Origin: Streptomyces sp. WMMC940
GTDB lineage: Bacteria; Actinomycetota; Actinomycetes; Streptomycetales; Streptomycetaceae
Length of the DNA: 64,000 bases
Reading direction: 5' to 3'
Assembly (NCBI RefSeq): GCF_027460265.1
Contig: NZ_JAPZBC010000001.1
Location: 2,135,501 to 2,199,500, forward strand
Shown: in pieces, positions 28,382-40,032 of the stretch
How positions within the stretch are numbered: position 1 is the first letter of the stretch
How the letters are laid out: the number at the start of each line of letters is the position of its first letter
Made by a program: the position numbers and the translations under genes
The notes under the pieces: model-generated
The model's input: the letters and a program-made list of their open reading frames with translations, nothing else
The model's database searches: none
Told to the model about the DNA's origin: nothing

Positions 28382-29629
28382 CTACTCGGTCCACTCCGCC
28401 CAGGACATGTTCCAGCCGTTCAGGCCGTTGTCGGGGGCGATCTGCTTGTCCTTGGAGTTCTTCACGATCACCACGTCGCCGATGATCGAGTTGTTGTACA
28501 TCCACGCGGCCGGCGTACCGCCGTCGTAGGCGCCGCGCACATCGCGCAGACCGACGCAGCCGTGGCTGACGTTCGCCGAGCCGAAGGTCCCGCGCGAGGC
28601 CCAGTAGTTGCCGTGCATGAAGGTTCCGGAGGTCGACAGGCGCATGGCGTGCGGCACGTCCTTGATGTCGTACTCGCCGCCGAAGCCCACGGTGGCGCCG
28701 TTCATCCGCGTCACCTTGTACTTCTCGCTGATGACCATCTGGCCGTTGTACGTCGTGGTCGACGGGGCCCCCGCGGTGATCGGGATGGTCTTGAGGAGCT
28801 TGCCGTCGCGCACGACCTTCATCGTGTGGGCCTTGGCGTCGACCGTGGAGACCTGGCTGCGGCCGACGGTGAAGGAGACCGTCTTGGCCTGCTTGCCGTA
28901 CACACCGGGGCGGCCCTCGACGCCGTCCAGGTTGAGCCGGACCGTCACCTTGGTGCCCGCTGCCCAGTACTTCTCGGGGCGGAAGTCCAGGCGGTCGTTG
29001 CCGAACCAGTGGCCCTCGATGGGCACCGACGGCTCGGCGGTCACCTTGATGGCCTTCTCCACGGCCTCGGGATCGGTGATGCCGCGGGTGAAGTTGATGG
29101 AGACGGGCATGCCGACGCCGACCGTGGCGCCGTTCTCGGGGGTGTAGTGGCCCACGAAGGTGTTCTTGGGGACGAGCGTGGTGAAGGTCGTGTCCTTCGC
29201 GGACTCACGGCCCTCGGCGTCCTCGGCGATCGCGTGCACCTTGTACTTGGTGGCCGAGGCGAGGTGCTGCAGCGGCTCCCAGCTCGCACCGCCGGCGGCG
29301 ATCTTCCCCTCGACGGCGTTGCCCTTGTCGTCCTTGACGGCGACCTCGGTCAGCTTGCCCTTGTCGGCGGTCACCTTGAGCGCGCCGCTCGTGGCGACCG
29401 ACTTCGCGCCGTCCTTGGGCGCGATGGTGACGACCGCCTGGGAAGCAGCCGTGCCGACCTTGCCCCCCTCCTCGGCGCCCTTGTCGCCGCCGGCCGCGCG
29501 GCCGGAGTCGCCGCCGCCGCAGGCGGACACCAGCAGCAGTAGCGCACCCATGACGAGGGCCGGCAGCGCGGTGCGTCCACGTCGCCGGCCCGTCCGGACC
29601 GATGCCCCCGATATCGGCTGCCCGTTCAC
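28382..29629 (-). CDS. L,D-transpeptidase lipoprotein with Ig-like domain (copy A)
   Basis: The enzyme forms 3-3 crosslinks in peptidoglycan. The 415-residue precursor has a lipobox (LVSAC) after an Arg-rich signal peptide, then Ig-like domains (about 65-270), then the YkuD catalytic domain. Its catalytic cysteine C358 sits in SHGCVGLRD, preceded by the conserved FMHGNYW. The arrangement matches the mycobacterial LdtMt2 type. GTG 29629 (VNGQPISG) has GGGGAG upstream. Downstream, the tail GWNMSWAEWTE is shared with copy B. It follows copy B on the same strand, about 175 nt away. Confidence 0.93.
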   Translation of the reverse strand: MNGQPISGASVRTGRRRGRTALPALVMGALLLLVSACGGGDSGRAAGGDKGAEEGGKVGTAASQAVVTIAPKDGAKSVATSGALKVTADKGKLTEVAVKDDKGNAVEGKIAAGGASWEPLQHLASATKYKVHAIAEDAEGRESAKDTTFTTLVPKNTFVGHYTPENGATVGVGMPVSINFTRGITDPEAVEKAIKVTAEPSVPIEGHWFGNDRLDFRPEKYWAAGTKVTVRLNLDGVEGRPGVYGKQAKTVSFTVGRSQVSTVDAKAHTMKVVRDGKLLKTIPITAGAPSTTTYNGQMVISEKYKVTRMNGATVGFGGEYDIKDVPHAMRLSTSGTFMHGNYWASRGTFGSANVSHGCVGLRDVRGAYDGGTPAAWMYNNSIIGDVVIVKNSKDKQIAPDNGLNGWNMSWAEWTE

Positions 29630-29803
29630 GATCAGTTGTCTCCCCTCGCACGGCCTGGCCCCGCCGAGGCCCGCACCCCCACGCGCTCGAACGGCGCGCA
29701 CTGCGATAGATAATCACACCGCAGGTCGCCGGGGCTTCTCGCACATGTCACCGTTCAGTCGCAAATCTGCCCGGTGGACGTGCCGGTCATGCGGGAGGGC
29801 GGC

Positions 29804-31048
29804 TCATTGCAGGGCGGAGCCGGCCTTCCACTCCTTCCAGCCCATGTTCCAGCCGCTCAGCCCGTTCCACGGGTCGACCACCCGGTCCGGGGAGTTGACC
29901 ACTTCCACCACGTCCCCGATGAGCGTCCGGTCGAAGAACCAGCCCGCCGGGGAGTCCTGGCTGCCGCCCTTCTCGTCGCGCAGCCCGATGCAGCCGTGGC
30001 TGACGTTCCGCTTGCCGAAGACCGCCGGGTCGGCCCAGTAGTTGCCGTGCAGGAAGGTGCCCGACGTGGTGAGCCGCATCGCGTGCGGCACGTCCTTGAT
30101 GTCGTACTCGCTCTTGCCGTCGTCGTCGGTGAAGCCGACCGTGGCACCGTTCATGCGGGTGACGTCGTGCATCTCGCTGACGACCATCCTGCCGTTGTAC
30201 GTCCGGGTCTTCCTGCCCCCCGTGGTGACCGGCAGCGTCGTCAGCAGCCGCCCGTCGCGGCGCACCTCCATGGTCCGCTCGCGGGCGTCGACCAGGGAGA
30301 TCTGGGACCTGCCCACGGTGAAGCGGACGGTCTTGCGCTGGATGCCGTACACCCCCGACGCGCCCTCGACGTCGCGCAGCCGCATGTCGACGGTGACCTT
30401 GGTGCCCGGCTTCCAGTACTCGCGCGGGCGGAAGTCGAGCCGCTCCGCGTCGAACCAGTGACCCACGACCTCGACGGGCGGTACGGAGGTGATGCGGATG
30501 GCCCGCTCGACGGCCGCGCGGTTCCTGATGCCGCGGTTGAAGTCGAACGAAACGATCATTCCGATGCCCACCGTGGAACGGTTCTCCGGGGTGAAGTAGC
30601 CGATGAAGCGGTGGTCGGGCACCACGGTGGTGAAGGTCGTGTGCCGTGCCGAACGGCGCCCGTGGGCGTCCAGAGCCACCGCGTCGACGCTGTACTTGGC
30701 CGCCAGCGCGAGCCGGGTGCCCTGCTTCGGACGCCAGCTCAGACCGTCCGGGGAGACGGCGCCCGGGACGTCGGCGGGCTGCGCGCTCTCGATCTGGGTG
30801 ACCTTGACCCGCTCCAGCCGCCCGCTCGCCAGCGTCACCTCGAGCCGGCCGTCCGCGGGCACGGCGCCGGCCCCGTCCGCCGGGGTGATCCGGATGATGT
30901 CGCCCGGTGCCTGCGCCCGGGGTTTGTCACCGCCGGCGCCCGGACCGGCTCCGGCTCCGTCGGTGCAGCCGGTCAGTCCGGCCAGCAGTCCCGTCCACAG
31001 CACGGCGACGGCCAGCGTGGCCCTCGTCCGCCTCACCGCGTTGCTCAC
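29804..31048 (-). CDS. L,D-transpeptidase lipoprotein with Ig-like domain (copy B)
   Basis: This 414-residue paralogue of the downstream gene has a lipobox (GLTGC), Ig-like domains and the YkuD domain with HGNYW and catalytic C353 in SHGCIGLRD. Much of the sequence matches copy A (for example YDIKDVPHAMRL and RMNGATVGF), and it ends GWNMGWKEWK. The GTG at 31048 has AGGTGG upstream; an in-frame GTG at 31078 is less likely. Two adjacent paralogues suggest a local duplication. The gene is divergent from glgX with about 200 nt between them. Confidence 0.92.
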   Translation of the reverse strand: MSNAVRRTRATLAVAVLWTGLLAGLTGCTDGAGAGPGAGGDKPRAQAPGDIIRITPADGAGAVPADGRLEVTLASGRLERVKVTQIESAQPADVPGAVSPDGLSWRPKQGTRLALAAKYSVDAVALDAHGRRSARHTTFTTVVPDHRFIGYFTPENRSTVGIGMIVSFDFNRGIRNRAAVERAIRITSVPPVEVVGHWFDAERLDFRPREYWKPGTKVTVDMRLRDVEGASGVYGIQRKTVRFTVGRSQISLVDARERTMEVRRDGRLLTTLPVTTGGRKTRTYNGRMVVSEMHDVTRMNGATVGFTDDDGKSEYDIKDVPHAMRLTTSGTFLHGNYWADPAVFGKRNVSHGCIGLRDEKGGSQDSPAGWFFDRTLIGDVVEVVNSPDRVVDPWNGLSGWNMGWKEWKAGSALQ

Positions 31049-31249
31049 AGAGTCCACCTCGTGGGGTCGCAGAGACACAGCACGTCCCGCCCAACGACGG
31101 CCACCCTCCTGGGGAAACGTCGCCGCGGGTCATGTTGGGAGCAGCGCGGCGTCGGGCAGGAATGGTGGGAGGACCGCACGCGGGGAGCCACGGCCGGGAC
31201 GCCGTGGGCGGGAGCCGCGCGGGCCCGACGAGCCGCGGGAGGCCGACAG

Positions 31250-33520
<2,271 letters not shown>

Positions 33521-33526
33521 GGCCCC

Positions 33527-33550
33527 GGCCCGGCACATGAGCGCCGGGCC
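33527..33550 (+). terminator. Stem-loop after glgX
   Basis: GGCCCGGC (33527-33534) and GCCGGGCC (33543-33550) form an 8-bp stem with an 8-nt loop, six nt past the glgX stop codon. Confidence 0.6.
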
Positions 33551-33794
33551 CGCCCGCTGTCCCGCGGCCCGGCGACGACGGGCGGGCCCGCGCCGTTGCG
33601 CGGCCGGGCGGCGGCGCACAGCGGCCGGCTGCTGCGGGGCGGCACCAGGCGGCCCGGCGTCGCGGCAGCGGGACGGCTGTCCGGACGGCACCGCAGGCCG
33701 CGGCAGGCGGTGTTCGCGCGGCAGTGGGCCCCGAGGCCGCGAGGCGGAGAAACTCGGTGGGACTTGTCAGTGGTGAACCGTAGGCTCGCTCCTG

Positions 33795-35678
33795 ATGTCC
33801 ACCACAGCTGAAGCCCCCAGGCCCGACCGGTCCGCCGTCCGCTCCCTGCTGCGGCTGTGGCCGTACGTGCGCCCGGTCAGGACCCGGCTGTTCACGGCGG
33901 CGTTCGTCGCGATCGTCGCCTCCTGTCTGAGCCTCGTGATCCCCCTCGTCCTGAAGTGGATGGTGGACGGACCGGTCGCCGGCCGGGACGTGGGCGGGGT
34001 GTGGCTCGGGGCGCTGTACCTGCTGCTGCTCGGGGTCGCGGAGGCGGTGCTGTTCGGCTTCCGCCGCTGGCTGGTGGCCCGTCCGCTGGCCGGGGTGGAG
34101 GCGGCGATGCGGGCCGATCTCTTCCGGCACCTCCAGCGGCTGCCCGTGACGTTCCACGACCGGTGGGCATCGGGGCAGTTGCTGTCGCGCGGGACGACGG
34201 ATCTGATGCTCGTGCGGATGTTCCTCGCCTTCCCGCTGACGTTCCTGCTCGTCAACGGCGTGACCATTCTCGTCGGCGCGGGCATCCTGCTGGCCCAGCA
34301 GTGGACTCTGGGTCTGGTGCTGCTGGCCCCGGTGGCCCCGTTGGTGTTCGTCATCGCCCGGTTCGAGGCGCGCTACTCGTCGGTGGCGCGCACGGCGCAG
34401 GACCAGGTGGGCGATCTGACGACCGTCGTCGAGGAGAGCGTCCTCGGCATCCGCATCATCAAGGGCTTCGGCCGCCACCGCAGCCAGGCGGCGGCCTTCC
34501 GGGCGCTGTCCGAGCGGCTGCGCGGGACAGAGCTGGTCAAGGCCCGGCTGCTGGCGGGCATCTTCGGCGTCATCATGACCGTCCCGGAGCTGGCGATCGG
34601 CGCGGCGCTGGTGCTCGGCACGATGCAGGTCGCGGACGGCACCCTGTCGGCCGGCACGCTCGTCGCCTTCCTCTCGACGGCGCTCGCGCTGCGCTGGCCG
34701 GTGGACGCGATGGGCTTCCTGCTCGCCATGAGCCAGGAGGCGGCGACGGCGACGGACCGCTACTTCGAGGTCCTGGACGCCGAGGAGGAGCGGGACGAGA
34801 AGCACGACGAGGATCGGGAGGAGAGGGAGACCGCGCGGGGGGAGGCCCGCCGGTACGGGTCCGCCTCCCCCGCACGTCCGCAGTCCGTCCCCACACCCCC
34901 GCGGAGACCGGAGCCGGCCGCCTCCGAGGGGGGCGGGCTGCGGTTCGAGGGCGTCCGCTTCCGCTACCCCGACGCGTCCGAGGACGCGGAACCGGTGCTG
35001 AGGGACGTCGATCTGCACATCCGGCCCGGAGAGACCATGGCCCTCGTCGGCGGCACGGGCAGCGGCAAGACGACGCTGACCGCGCTCGTGCCCCGGCTGT
35101 ACGAGGTGTCCGCCGGGCGCATCACGCTGGACGGGCGGGACATCGCCGCCATGCCGCGCGAGGAGCTGCGCACCCTGGTGTCGATGGCGTTCGAGGAACC
35201 GACACTCTTCTCGGCGAGCGTCGGGGAGAACGTGCGGATGGGCGCGGAGCACGCCGGTGACGAGGAGGTGCGGCGCGCGCTGGACGTGGCCCAGGCGGGA
35301 TTCGTGGACACCCTGCCGCAGGGCTTCGGCACCCAGGTCGGCGAGCAGGGCCTCAGCCTCTCGGGCGGCCAGCGGCAGCGGCTCGCCCTCGCCCGGGCGG
35401 TCGTCGGGAAGCCGCGGTTCCTCGTGCTCGACGACCCGCTGTCGGCGCTCGACGTGCACACGGAGGCGCTCGTGGAGGCCGCGCTGCGCCGGGTGCTCGA
35501 CGACACCACCGCCCTGGTCGTGGCGCACCGCCCGTCCACGGTGCTGCTCGCCGACCGGGTGGCGCTGCTGTCGGAGGGCCGGGTCGCGGCCGTCGGCACC
35601 CACCACGAACTGCTGCGGGACAACGCCGAGTACGCCTGGCTGATGTCGGGCGCTCATGCCGAGGAGCGGAACCGATGA
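33795..35678 (+). CDS. ABC exporter half-transporter with degenerate ATPase site
   Basis: The 627-residue protein combines six membrane helices (about 25-320) with an ATP-binding domain (about 405-615). Walker A is GGTGSGKT with K425 and the signature is LSGGQRQR. The Walker B reads LVLDDPLSALD, where D547 replaces the usual catalytic glutamate. Such a change is typical of one subunit of heterodimeric exporters. A charged linker rich in Glu, Arg and Pro (about 340-395) joins the two domains. The next gene overlaps its stop by 4 nt and encodes the partner with a normal glutamate. The exported substrate is unknown. Confidence 0.93.
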   Translation: MSTTAEAPRPDRSAVRSLLRLWPYVRPVRTRLFTAAFVAIVASCLSLVIPLVLKWMVDGPVAGRDVGGVWLGALYLLLLGVAEAVLFGFRRWLVARPLAGVEAAMRADLFRHLQRLPVTFHDRWASGQLLSRGTTDLMLVRMFLAFPLTFLLVNGVTILVGAGILLAQQWTLGLVLLAPVAPLVFVIARFEARYSSVARTAQDQVGDLTTVVEESVLGIRIIKGFGRHRSQAAAFRALSERLRGTELVKARLLAGIFGVIMTVPELAIGAALVLGTMQVADGTLSAGTLVAFLSTALALRWPVDAMGFLLAMSQEAATATDRYFEVLDAEEERDEKHDEDREERETARGEARRYGSASPARPQSVPTPPRRPEPAASEGGGLRFEGVRFRYPDASEDAEPVLRDVDLHIRPGETMALVGGTGSGKTTLTALVPRLYEVSAGRITLDGRDIAAMPREELRTLVSMAFEEPTLFSASVGENVRMGAEHAGDEEVRRALDVAQAGFVDTLPQGFGTQVGEQGLSLSGGQRQRLALARAVVGKPRFLVLDDPLSALDVHTEALVEAALRRVLDDTTALVVAHRPSTVLLADRVALLSEGRVAAVGTHHELLRDNAEYAWLMSGAHAEERNR

Positions 35679-37672
35679 CGTCATCGACGGCCACGACGCC
35701 ACAGCCGGACGCCGGGGACGCCACGGCCGGCGCCGCCTCGAAGGGCCCGGGGGCACCGGGCCCGGAGGCGGAAGGCACCGACACGCGCGGCGCGGACACC
35801 CGGACGACGGGCCCGGACGGCCCTGGTCCGGCGGACCCGGCCGCGCACGGCGCGGAGGCACAGGGCGGGGACGCCGGCGGCGATCCCTTCGACCGGGACG
35901 CGCTGCCCGCGCCCGAGGGCGCCACCGGCGCACTGCTGCGGTCGCTGCTGGCCCCGCTCCGGGGCCGGGTCGTCGTCGCCGCCGTGCTGCTGCTGCTCCA
36001 GCAGGCCGCGGCGCAGGCCGGCCCGCTGCTCGTCGCGTTCGCCATCGACAGGGGGGTGCCCGCGCTGCGGGACGGCGACCATGGCCCGCTGGTCGTGGTC
36101 GGCGCCGGATACGCGGTGTGCGCGATCGGGTCGGGCGCGTTCCAGTACGCCTTCGTCCGCGCGTCGGCCGGGGTCAACCAGGACGCCCTGCTCGATCTGC
36201 GGGGCCGGATCTTCCGGCACGCCCAGGCGCTGAGCCTGGACTTCCACGAGCGCTACACCTCGGGCCGGCTGATCTCCCGTTCCACCACCGACGTCGAGTC
36301 GCTCCGCGAGCTCCTCAGCGAGGGGCTCCAGGAGCTCCTCGCCGTGGTCCTGTCGTTCGTCTACATCTCGGCGATGCTGCTGTGGCTCGACCTCGGCATC
36401 GGCGGTCTCGCCGTGCTCAGCTTCGTCCCGCTCCACCTGCTCGTGCGGCTCTACCGGCGGCGCGCCGCGGTGGTGTTCGCCGAGCGGTCCACCGCCATCG
36501 CCTCCGTCATCGTGAAGTTCGCGGAGACGATGAACGGCATCCGGCCGGTGCGTGCCTTCCGCCGCGAGCGGGCGAACGACGAGCGCTTCCACGCGCTGAA
36601 CGACCGGCACGCCCGCAGCAACGGGGACTCGCTGCTGGAGATGGCCCGCTATGTGGTGGGCTCCCGGCTGGTGGCCAACACCGCGGTGGCGGGCATCGTG
36701 CTGTGGGGCGCGTACCGGGTGACCGAGGGGACGCTGGCGCTGGGTGTGCTGGCGGCCGCGGTGCTCTACCTGCGGCGGCTGTACGACCCGATCGACCGGC
36801 TCGGCATGTTCCTCAACTCCTACGAGTCGGCTGCCGCGTCGCTGCAGAAGATCGCGGGCCTGCTCGCCCAGGCGCCCTCCGTGCCGGAGCCCGCCCGCCC
36901 GGTGGCGCTTCCGGAGCGTGCCGGTGGCTCCGGTCCCGGCCGCGGGGTGGTCTTCGACGGCGTCCGCTTCGCCTACCGCACCGGCGGAGAGGTACTGCCG
37001 CGCTTCGATCTGACGATCCCCGCCGGTCAGACCGTCGCCGTCGTCGGTTCGACCGGCGCGGGCAAGTCCACCCTGGCGAAGCTGCTGGCCCGGTTCTACG
37101 ACCCGACGGAAGGGCGGGTCCTGCTCGACGGGACCGATCTGCGCGACCTTCCGGTGCCCGAACTGCGTCGCGGGGTGGTGATGGTGACCCAGGAGGCGTT
37201 CCTGTTCTCGGGCACGGTCGCCGAGAACATCGCCATCGGCCGGCCGGACGCGACGCGCGAGGAGATCGAGCAGGCCGCGAAGGCCATCGGCGCACACGAC
37301 TTCATCAGCGGTCTGCCGGAGGGCTACGACACCGACGTGCGCAAGCGCGGTGGCCGGATCTCCGCGGGTCAGCGCCAGCTCGTCGCCTTCGCCCGGGCGC
37401 TGCTGGCCGACCCGGCGGTGCTGATCCTGGACGAGGCGACCAGCTCGCTGGACATCCCCGGCGAGCGCGCGGTGCAGCGGGCCATGGACACGGTGCTGCG
37501 CGGGCGTACGGCGATCGTCATCGCCCACCGCCTGTCGACGGTGGAGATCGCCGACCGGGTCCTGGTGATGGAGCACGGCCGCGTCGTCGAGGACGGCAGC
37601 CCGTCCTCCCTCATCGACGGCACGGGCCGCTTCGCGGGACTGCACCGGGCATGGCGGGAGAGCCTGGTCTGA
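35675..37672 (+). CDS. ABC exporter half-transporter, catalytic partner
   Basis: The 665-residue partner has a long low-complexity N-terminus (about residues 1-85, Ala/Gly/Asp/Pro-rich), six membrane helices and an ATP-binding domain. Walker A is GSTGAGKS with K464, Walker B is LILDEATSSLD with catalytic E587, and the switch histidine is in VIAHRLST. Its signature motif reads ISAGQRQ rather than LSGGQ. This completes the asymmetry with the upstream subunit: one working and one degenerate ATP site, as in TM287/288- or BmrCD-type exporters. A drug or lipid substrate is possible but not shown. Confidence 0.93.
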   Translation: MTSSTATTPQPDAGDATAGAASKGPGAPGPEAEGTDTRGADTRTTGPDGPGPADPAAHGAEAQGGDAGGDPFDRDALPAPEGATGALLRSLLAPLRGRVVVAAVLLLLQQAAAQAGPLLVAFAIDRGVPALRDGDHGPLVVVGAGYAVCAIGSGAFQYAFVRASAGVNQDALLDLRGRIFRHAQALSLDFHERYTSGRLISRSTTDVESLRELLSEGLQELLAVVLSFVYISAMLLWLDLGIGGLAVLSFVPLHLLVRLYRRRAAVVFAERSTAIASVIVKFAETMNGIRPVRAFRRERANDERFHALNDRHARSNGDSLLEMARYVVGSRLVANTAVAGIVLWGAYRVTEGTLALGVLAAAVLYLRRLYDPIDRLGMFLNSYESAAASLQKIAGLLAQAPSVPEPARPVALPERAGGSGPGRGVVFDGVRFAYRTGGEVLPRFDLTIPAGQTVAVVGSTGAGKSTLAKLLARFYDPTEGRVLLDGTDLRDLPVPELRRGVVMVTQEAFLFSGTVAENIAIGRPDATREEIEQAAKAIGAHDFISGLPEGYDTDVRKRGGRISAGQRQLVAFARALLADPAVLILDEATSSLDIPGERAVQRAMDTVLRGRTAIVIAHRLSTVEIADRVLVMEHGRVVEDGSPSSLIDGTGRFAGLHRAWRESLV

Positions 37673-38177
37673 CGGCGCGACGGACCGGCGGCTCCCGCCC
37701 GGTCCGCCCGGCGTCTCCGTCGGCGGCCGGGCGGAAGGCGCGGACCGCCGTTGCCGCGTGAGGCACCGCCGGCGGCCCGGGGCACCGCGAATCCGCCGGT
37801 CCGGCGAAGGGCACCGGTCCGAGTGCCCGGCGCGAGGACTTCGCCGATCGCGGGTGCGTTCGCGCTCCCCGACGGATCTGATGGCCTGTTCGGCGGACTC
37901 CGCTTCCGCCACGGGACGTGCCCGGCGCGTGTCCCCCGCGGAGCCGCTCCCGACGGGAGCTAGCGTGATCGCGGCTCGGTCACGGCGGAGGGCACCGGAC
38001 GCGCGGGGAGGCCGGTGGGCCGGCCGCGCGGCAGCCCGGGACCGGCCGTCGGGCGACGGCCGGGCGACCGGCGGGGTCGTTCCCGGGCCACCCGGTTCCG
38101 GGCGTCGCAGCCAGTACCCGTTCCGGCTCCGCCCCGCCCCTGACGGGGCGTCGGCCGTCCCTGTGGGAGGTGTCCCC
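37673..38177. other. Intergenic region between ABC exporter and propeller genes
   Basis: About 500 nt without a supported gene. It begins with the exporter terminator and ends with the ribosome binding site GGGAGG (38165-38170). Open frames through it encode Arg/Pro-rich sequence and show no family features. Confidence 0.6.
37704..37734 (+). terminator. Stem-loop after the ABC exporter operon
   Basis: CCGCCCGGC (37704-37712) and GCCGGGCGG (37726-37734) form a perfect 9-bp stem about 30 nt past the stop codon. Confidence 0.65.
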
Positions 38178-39215
38178 GTGCCCGGTTCCCGAATCCGTGC
38201 GGCGCTGGTGTCCGTGGTACTTGCGGGACTGGTGGTGCCCGTCTCGGCGTCCGGTGCCCACGAGGCACCGAAGGGGCATGCCGTTACACACCGGTCGGAT
38301 GGAGGACCACGCCACCGAGCCCTGGCCTATGTGGCCGAACTCCACTCCGACTCGGTCTCGGTGATCGACGCCCGTACGGGTCGCGTCGTGGACACGGTCC
38401 CGGTGGGCAGCGGGCCCGACAGCGTCGCGGTCGCTCCGAACGGTTCACGGGTCTATGTCACGGACTCCGGAGCGGACACGGTGTCCGTGATCGACACCCG
38501 CCGCCGGGAGGTCGTGGACACGGTGCCGGTCGGCGACGAGCCGAGCAGGGTGGCCGTCTCCCCCGACGGCCGCCGTGTGTACGTCGCCAACGTCGGCTCC
38601 GACGACGTCTCCGTCATCGACACCCTCCGCAACAGTGTCGTCGACACCATCGACGTGGGCGACGCCCCGCTGGGTCTCGCGTTCCTGCCGGACGGTTCCC
38701 GGCTCTACGTCGCGAGCGCCGCCTCGAACGAGGTGTGGATCGTCGGCACCCGTCGCCATCGGGTCGTCGGCATCGTGCCCGTGGGAGAGGGGCCGACCGC
38801 CCTGGCGGTCACCCCGACCGGTTCCCGCGTGTACGTCACCAACCTCACCTCCGGTGATGTGTCCGTCGTCGACACCCGCCGGGAGGAGGTCGTCGCCACC
38901 GTCGCGGTGGGCCAAGGGCCGGCGGGGGTGACCGTGCTTCCCGACGGCCGCCGCGTGTACGTCGCCAACACGCTCAGCGGCGACGTGTCCGTGATCGACA
39001 CCCGCCGGGACGAGGTCGTGGACACCGTGCCCGTAGGTGACGAGCCCAACGGCGTCGCCGTCACCCCGGACGGCTCGCGGGTGTACGTCACCGACTTCGC
39101 GGACGACGAGGTGTCGGTGATCTCCACCCGCCGCGACCGGGTCGTCGACACCGTCCAGGTCGGTGACGGGCCGACGGGGGTCGCGATCGGCCCGGCGACG
39201 AAGGGGACGTGGTGA
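38178..39215 (+). CDS. Secreted seven-bladed YVTN beta-propeller protein
   Basis: The 345-residue protein has a signal peptide (IRAALVSVVLAGLVVPVSASG) and almost nothing else but seven blades of exactly 42 residues each. The blade pattern is RVYVxNxxSxDVSVIDTRRxxVVDTVPVGxxPxxVAVxPDG. All seven are clearly related, so the gene grew by duplication of one blade. The product should be an exported or cell-wall-associated propeller that offers a binding surface. No catalytic residues are visible. GTG 38178 has GGGAGG seven nt upstream. The gene stands alone between long non-coding stretches. Confidence 0.88.
   Translation: MPGSRIRAALVSVVLAGLVVPVSASGAHEAPKGHAVTHRSDGGPRHRALAYVAELHSDSVSVIDARTGRVVDTVPVGSGPDSVAVAPNGSRVYVTDSGADTVSVIDTRRREVVDTVPVGDEPSRVAVSPDGRRVYVANVGSDDVSVIDTLRNSVVDTIDVGDAPLGLAFLPDGSRLYVASAASNEVWIVGTRRHRVVGIVPVGEGPTALAVTPTGSRVYVTNLTSGDVSVVDTRREEVVATVAVGQGPAGVTVLPDGRRVYVANTLSGDVSVIDTRRDEVVDTVPVGDEPNGVAVTPDGSRVYVTDFADDEVSVISTRRDRVVDTVQVGDGPTGVAIGPATKGTW
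38323..39203 (+). repeat. Seven tandem 126-bp repeats encoding propeller blades
   Basis: The blades correspond to seven consecutive 126-bp units. Blade two starts at 38448 and later blades follow at exact 126-bp intervals. The second and sixth units are especially close (both contain VVDTVPVGDEP). Confidence 0.88.
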
Positions 39216-40032
39216 CGCTCCGGACGGAACGCCTCTTCGCCCGGGGCGGGCGGGCACGGGCTGCCGCGTCATCGGTGTTCCGGGCGGACGGCGGTCCCGA
39301 ATCCCGCCCACCCGGTCGTCCGTGGGACCCGCCGTCCGCTTCCCGCCGGGACCACGCCCGACCGAGTTCCGGTACGGCGCGCCGCTTCCGCCTCCGTCCT
39401 GACGCTGCCGCCCCGCAGCCCGTCCGCACGGGCCCGCCCCTGGCGGCCCTGACCGCCGAAGCGCCCGCGGGGCGGCCCGCCGACCGCGTGCCCCGCGGAC
39501 GCCACCCGCCGACCGGCTGCCGCCGCTCGGCGCATCCCGCTGGACCGTACAGCTGACGCCTTTTCAGACAATTGCCGAACGGTTCCCGCCCCCCGTCCGG
39601 GGCATCGGCACGGCCGGAGGCGGTCGTGCGGTACGCCCCGGCGGACCGGCACCGGTCGGGTAGGGCGGAACGGCCGCACTGCAGGAACGAGCCATGCACG
39701 GGTGTCCGCCCGGCGGGTGGCGCGTACCCTCTGCCCTCCGCCGTCCCCGAACCGGATGTCTTCAGTCCGCATCCCCGCGGCACCCTCGCGTTCCGCCTGA
39801 CACAGCCACCGGACGACGCCGGCGGAACGCCCGGTGAAACGTCCGGCGAAACGTCCGCTTAACGAACACGACCTTTCACTCAACGGACGCAATCCGGCCA
39901 TTCTCTTGACGCGCTCCTGACAGGAGGCGTCCACTCCTGCGACTCTTCCACCGATCCACGCACTGCATGCTCCTCAGCTCTGCCGGGCGGCCCACCCAGC
40001 CGTCTTCGACCCCCCTCGCAGAAGGAGTTCGC
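39216..40032. other. Long intergenic region upstream of the M4 protease
   Basis: About 800 nt without a supported gene. Open frames on both strands across it are Arg-rich, lack ribosome binding sites and match nothing I recognise. The last 200 nt are less GC-rich and probably carry the protease promoter. Confidence 0.6.

Noticed and set aside
29774..31249. Upstream extension of the glgX frame by about 490 codons
   Set aside because: The extension lies antisense to a clear L,D-transpeptidase gene, and GTG 31250 has a strong ribosome binding site and gives the normal GlgX length.
35681..37912. Minus-strand open frame of 743 codons opposite the second ABC subunit
   Set aside because: Composition is His/Arg/Gly/Asp-rich with no domain; the other strand encodes a clear ABC exporter.
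38323..39203. CRISPR-like array
   Set aside because: The regular 126-bp spacing encodes propeller blades in frame; units are not short identical repeats separated by unique spacers.
39269..39934. Minus-strand open frame of 221 codons in the gap before the M4 protease
   Set aside because: Arg/Gly-rich sequence without family features, no ribosome binding site and overlapping frames on both strands.
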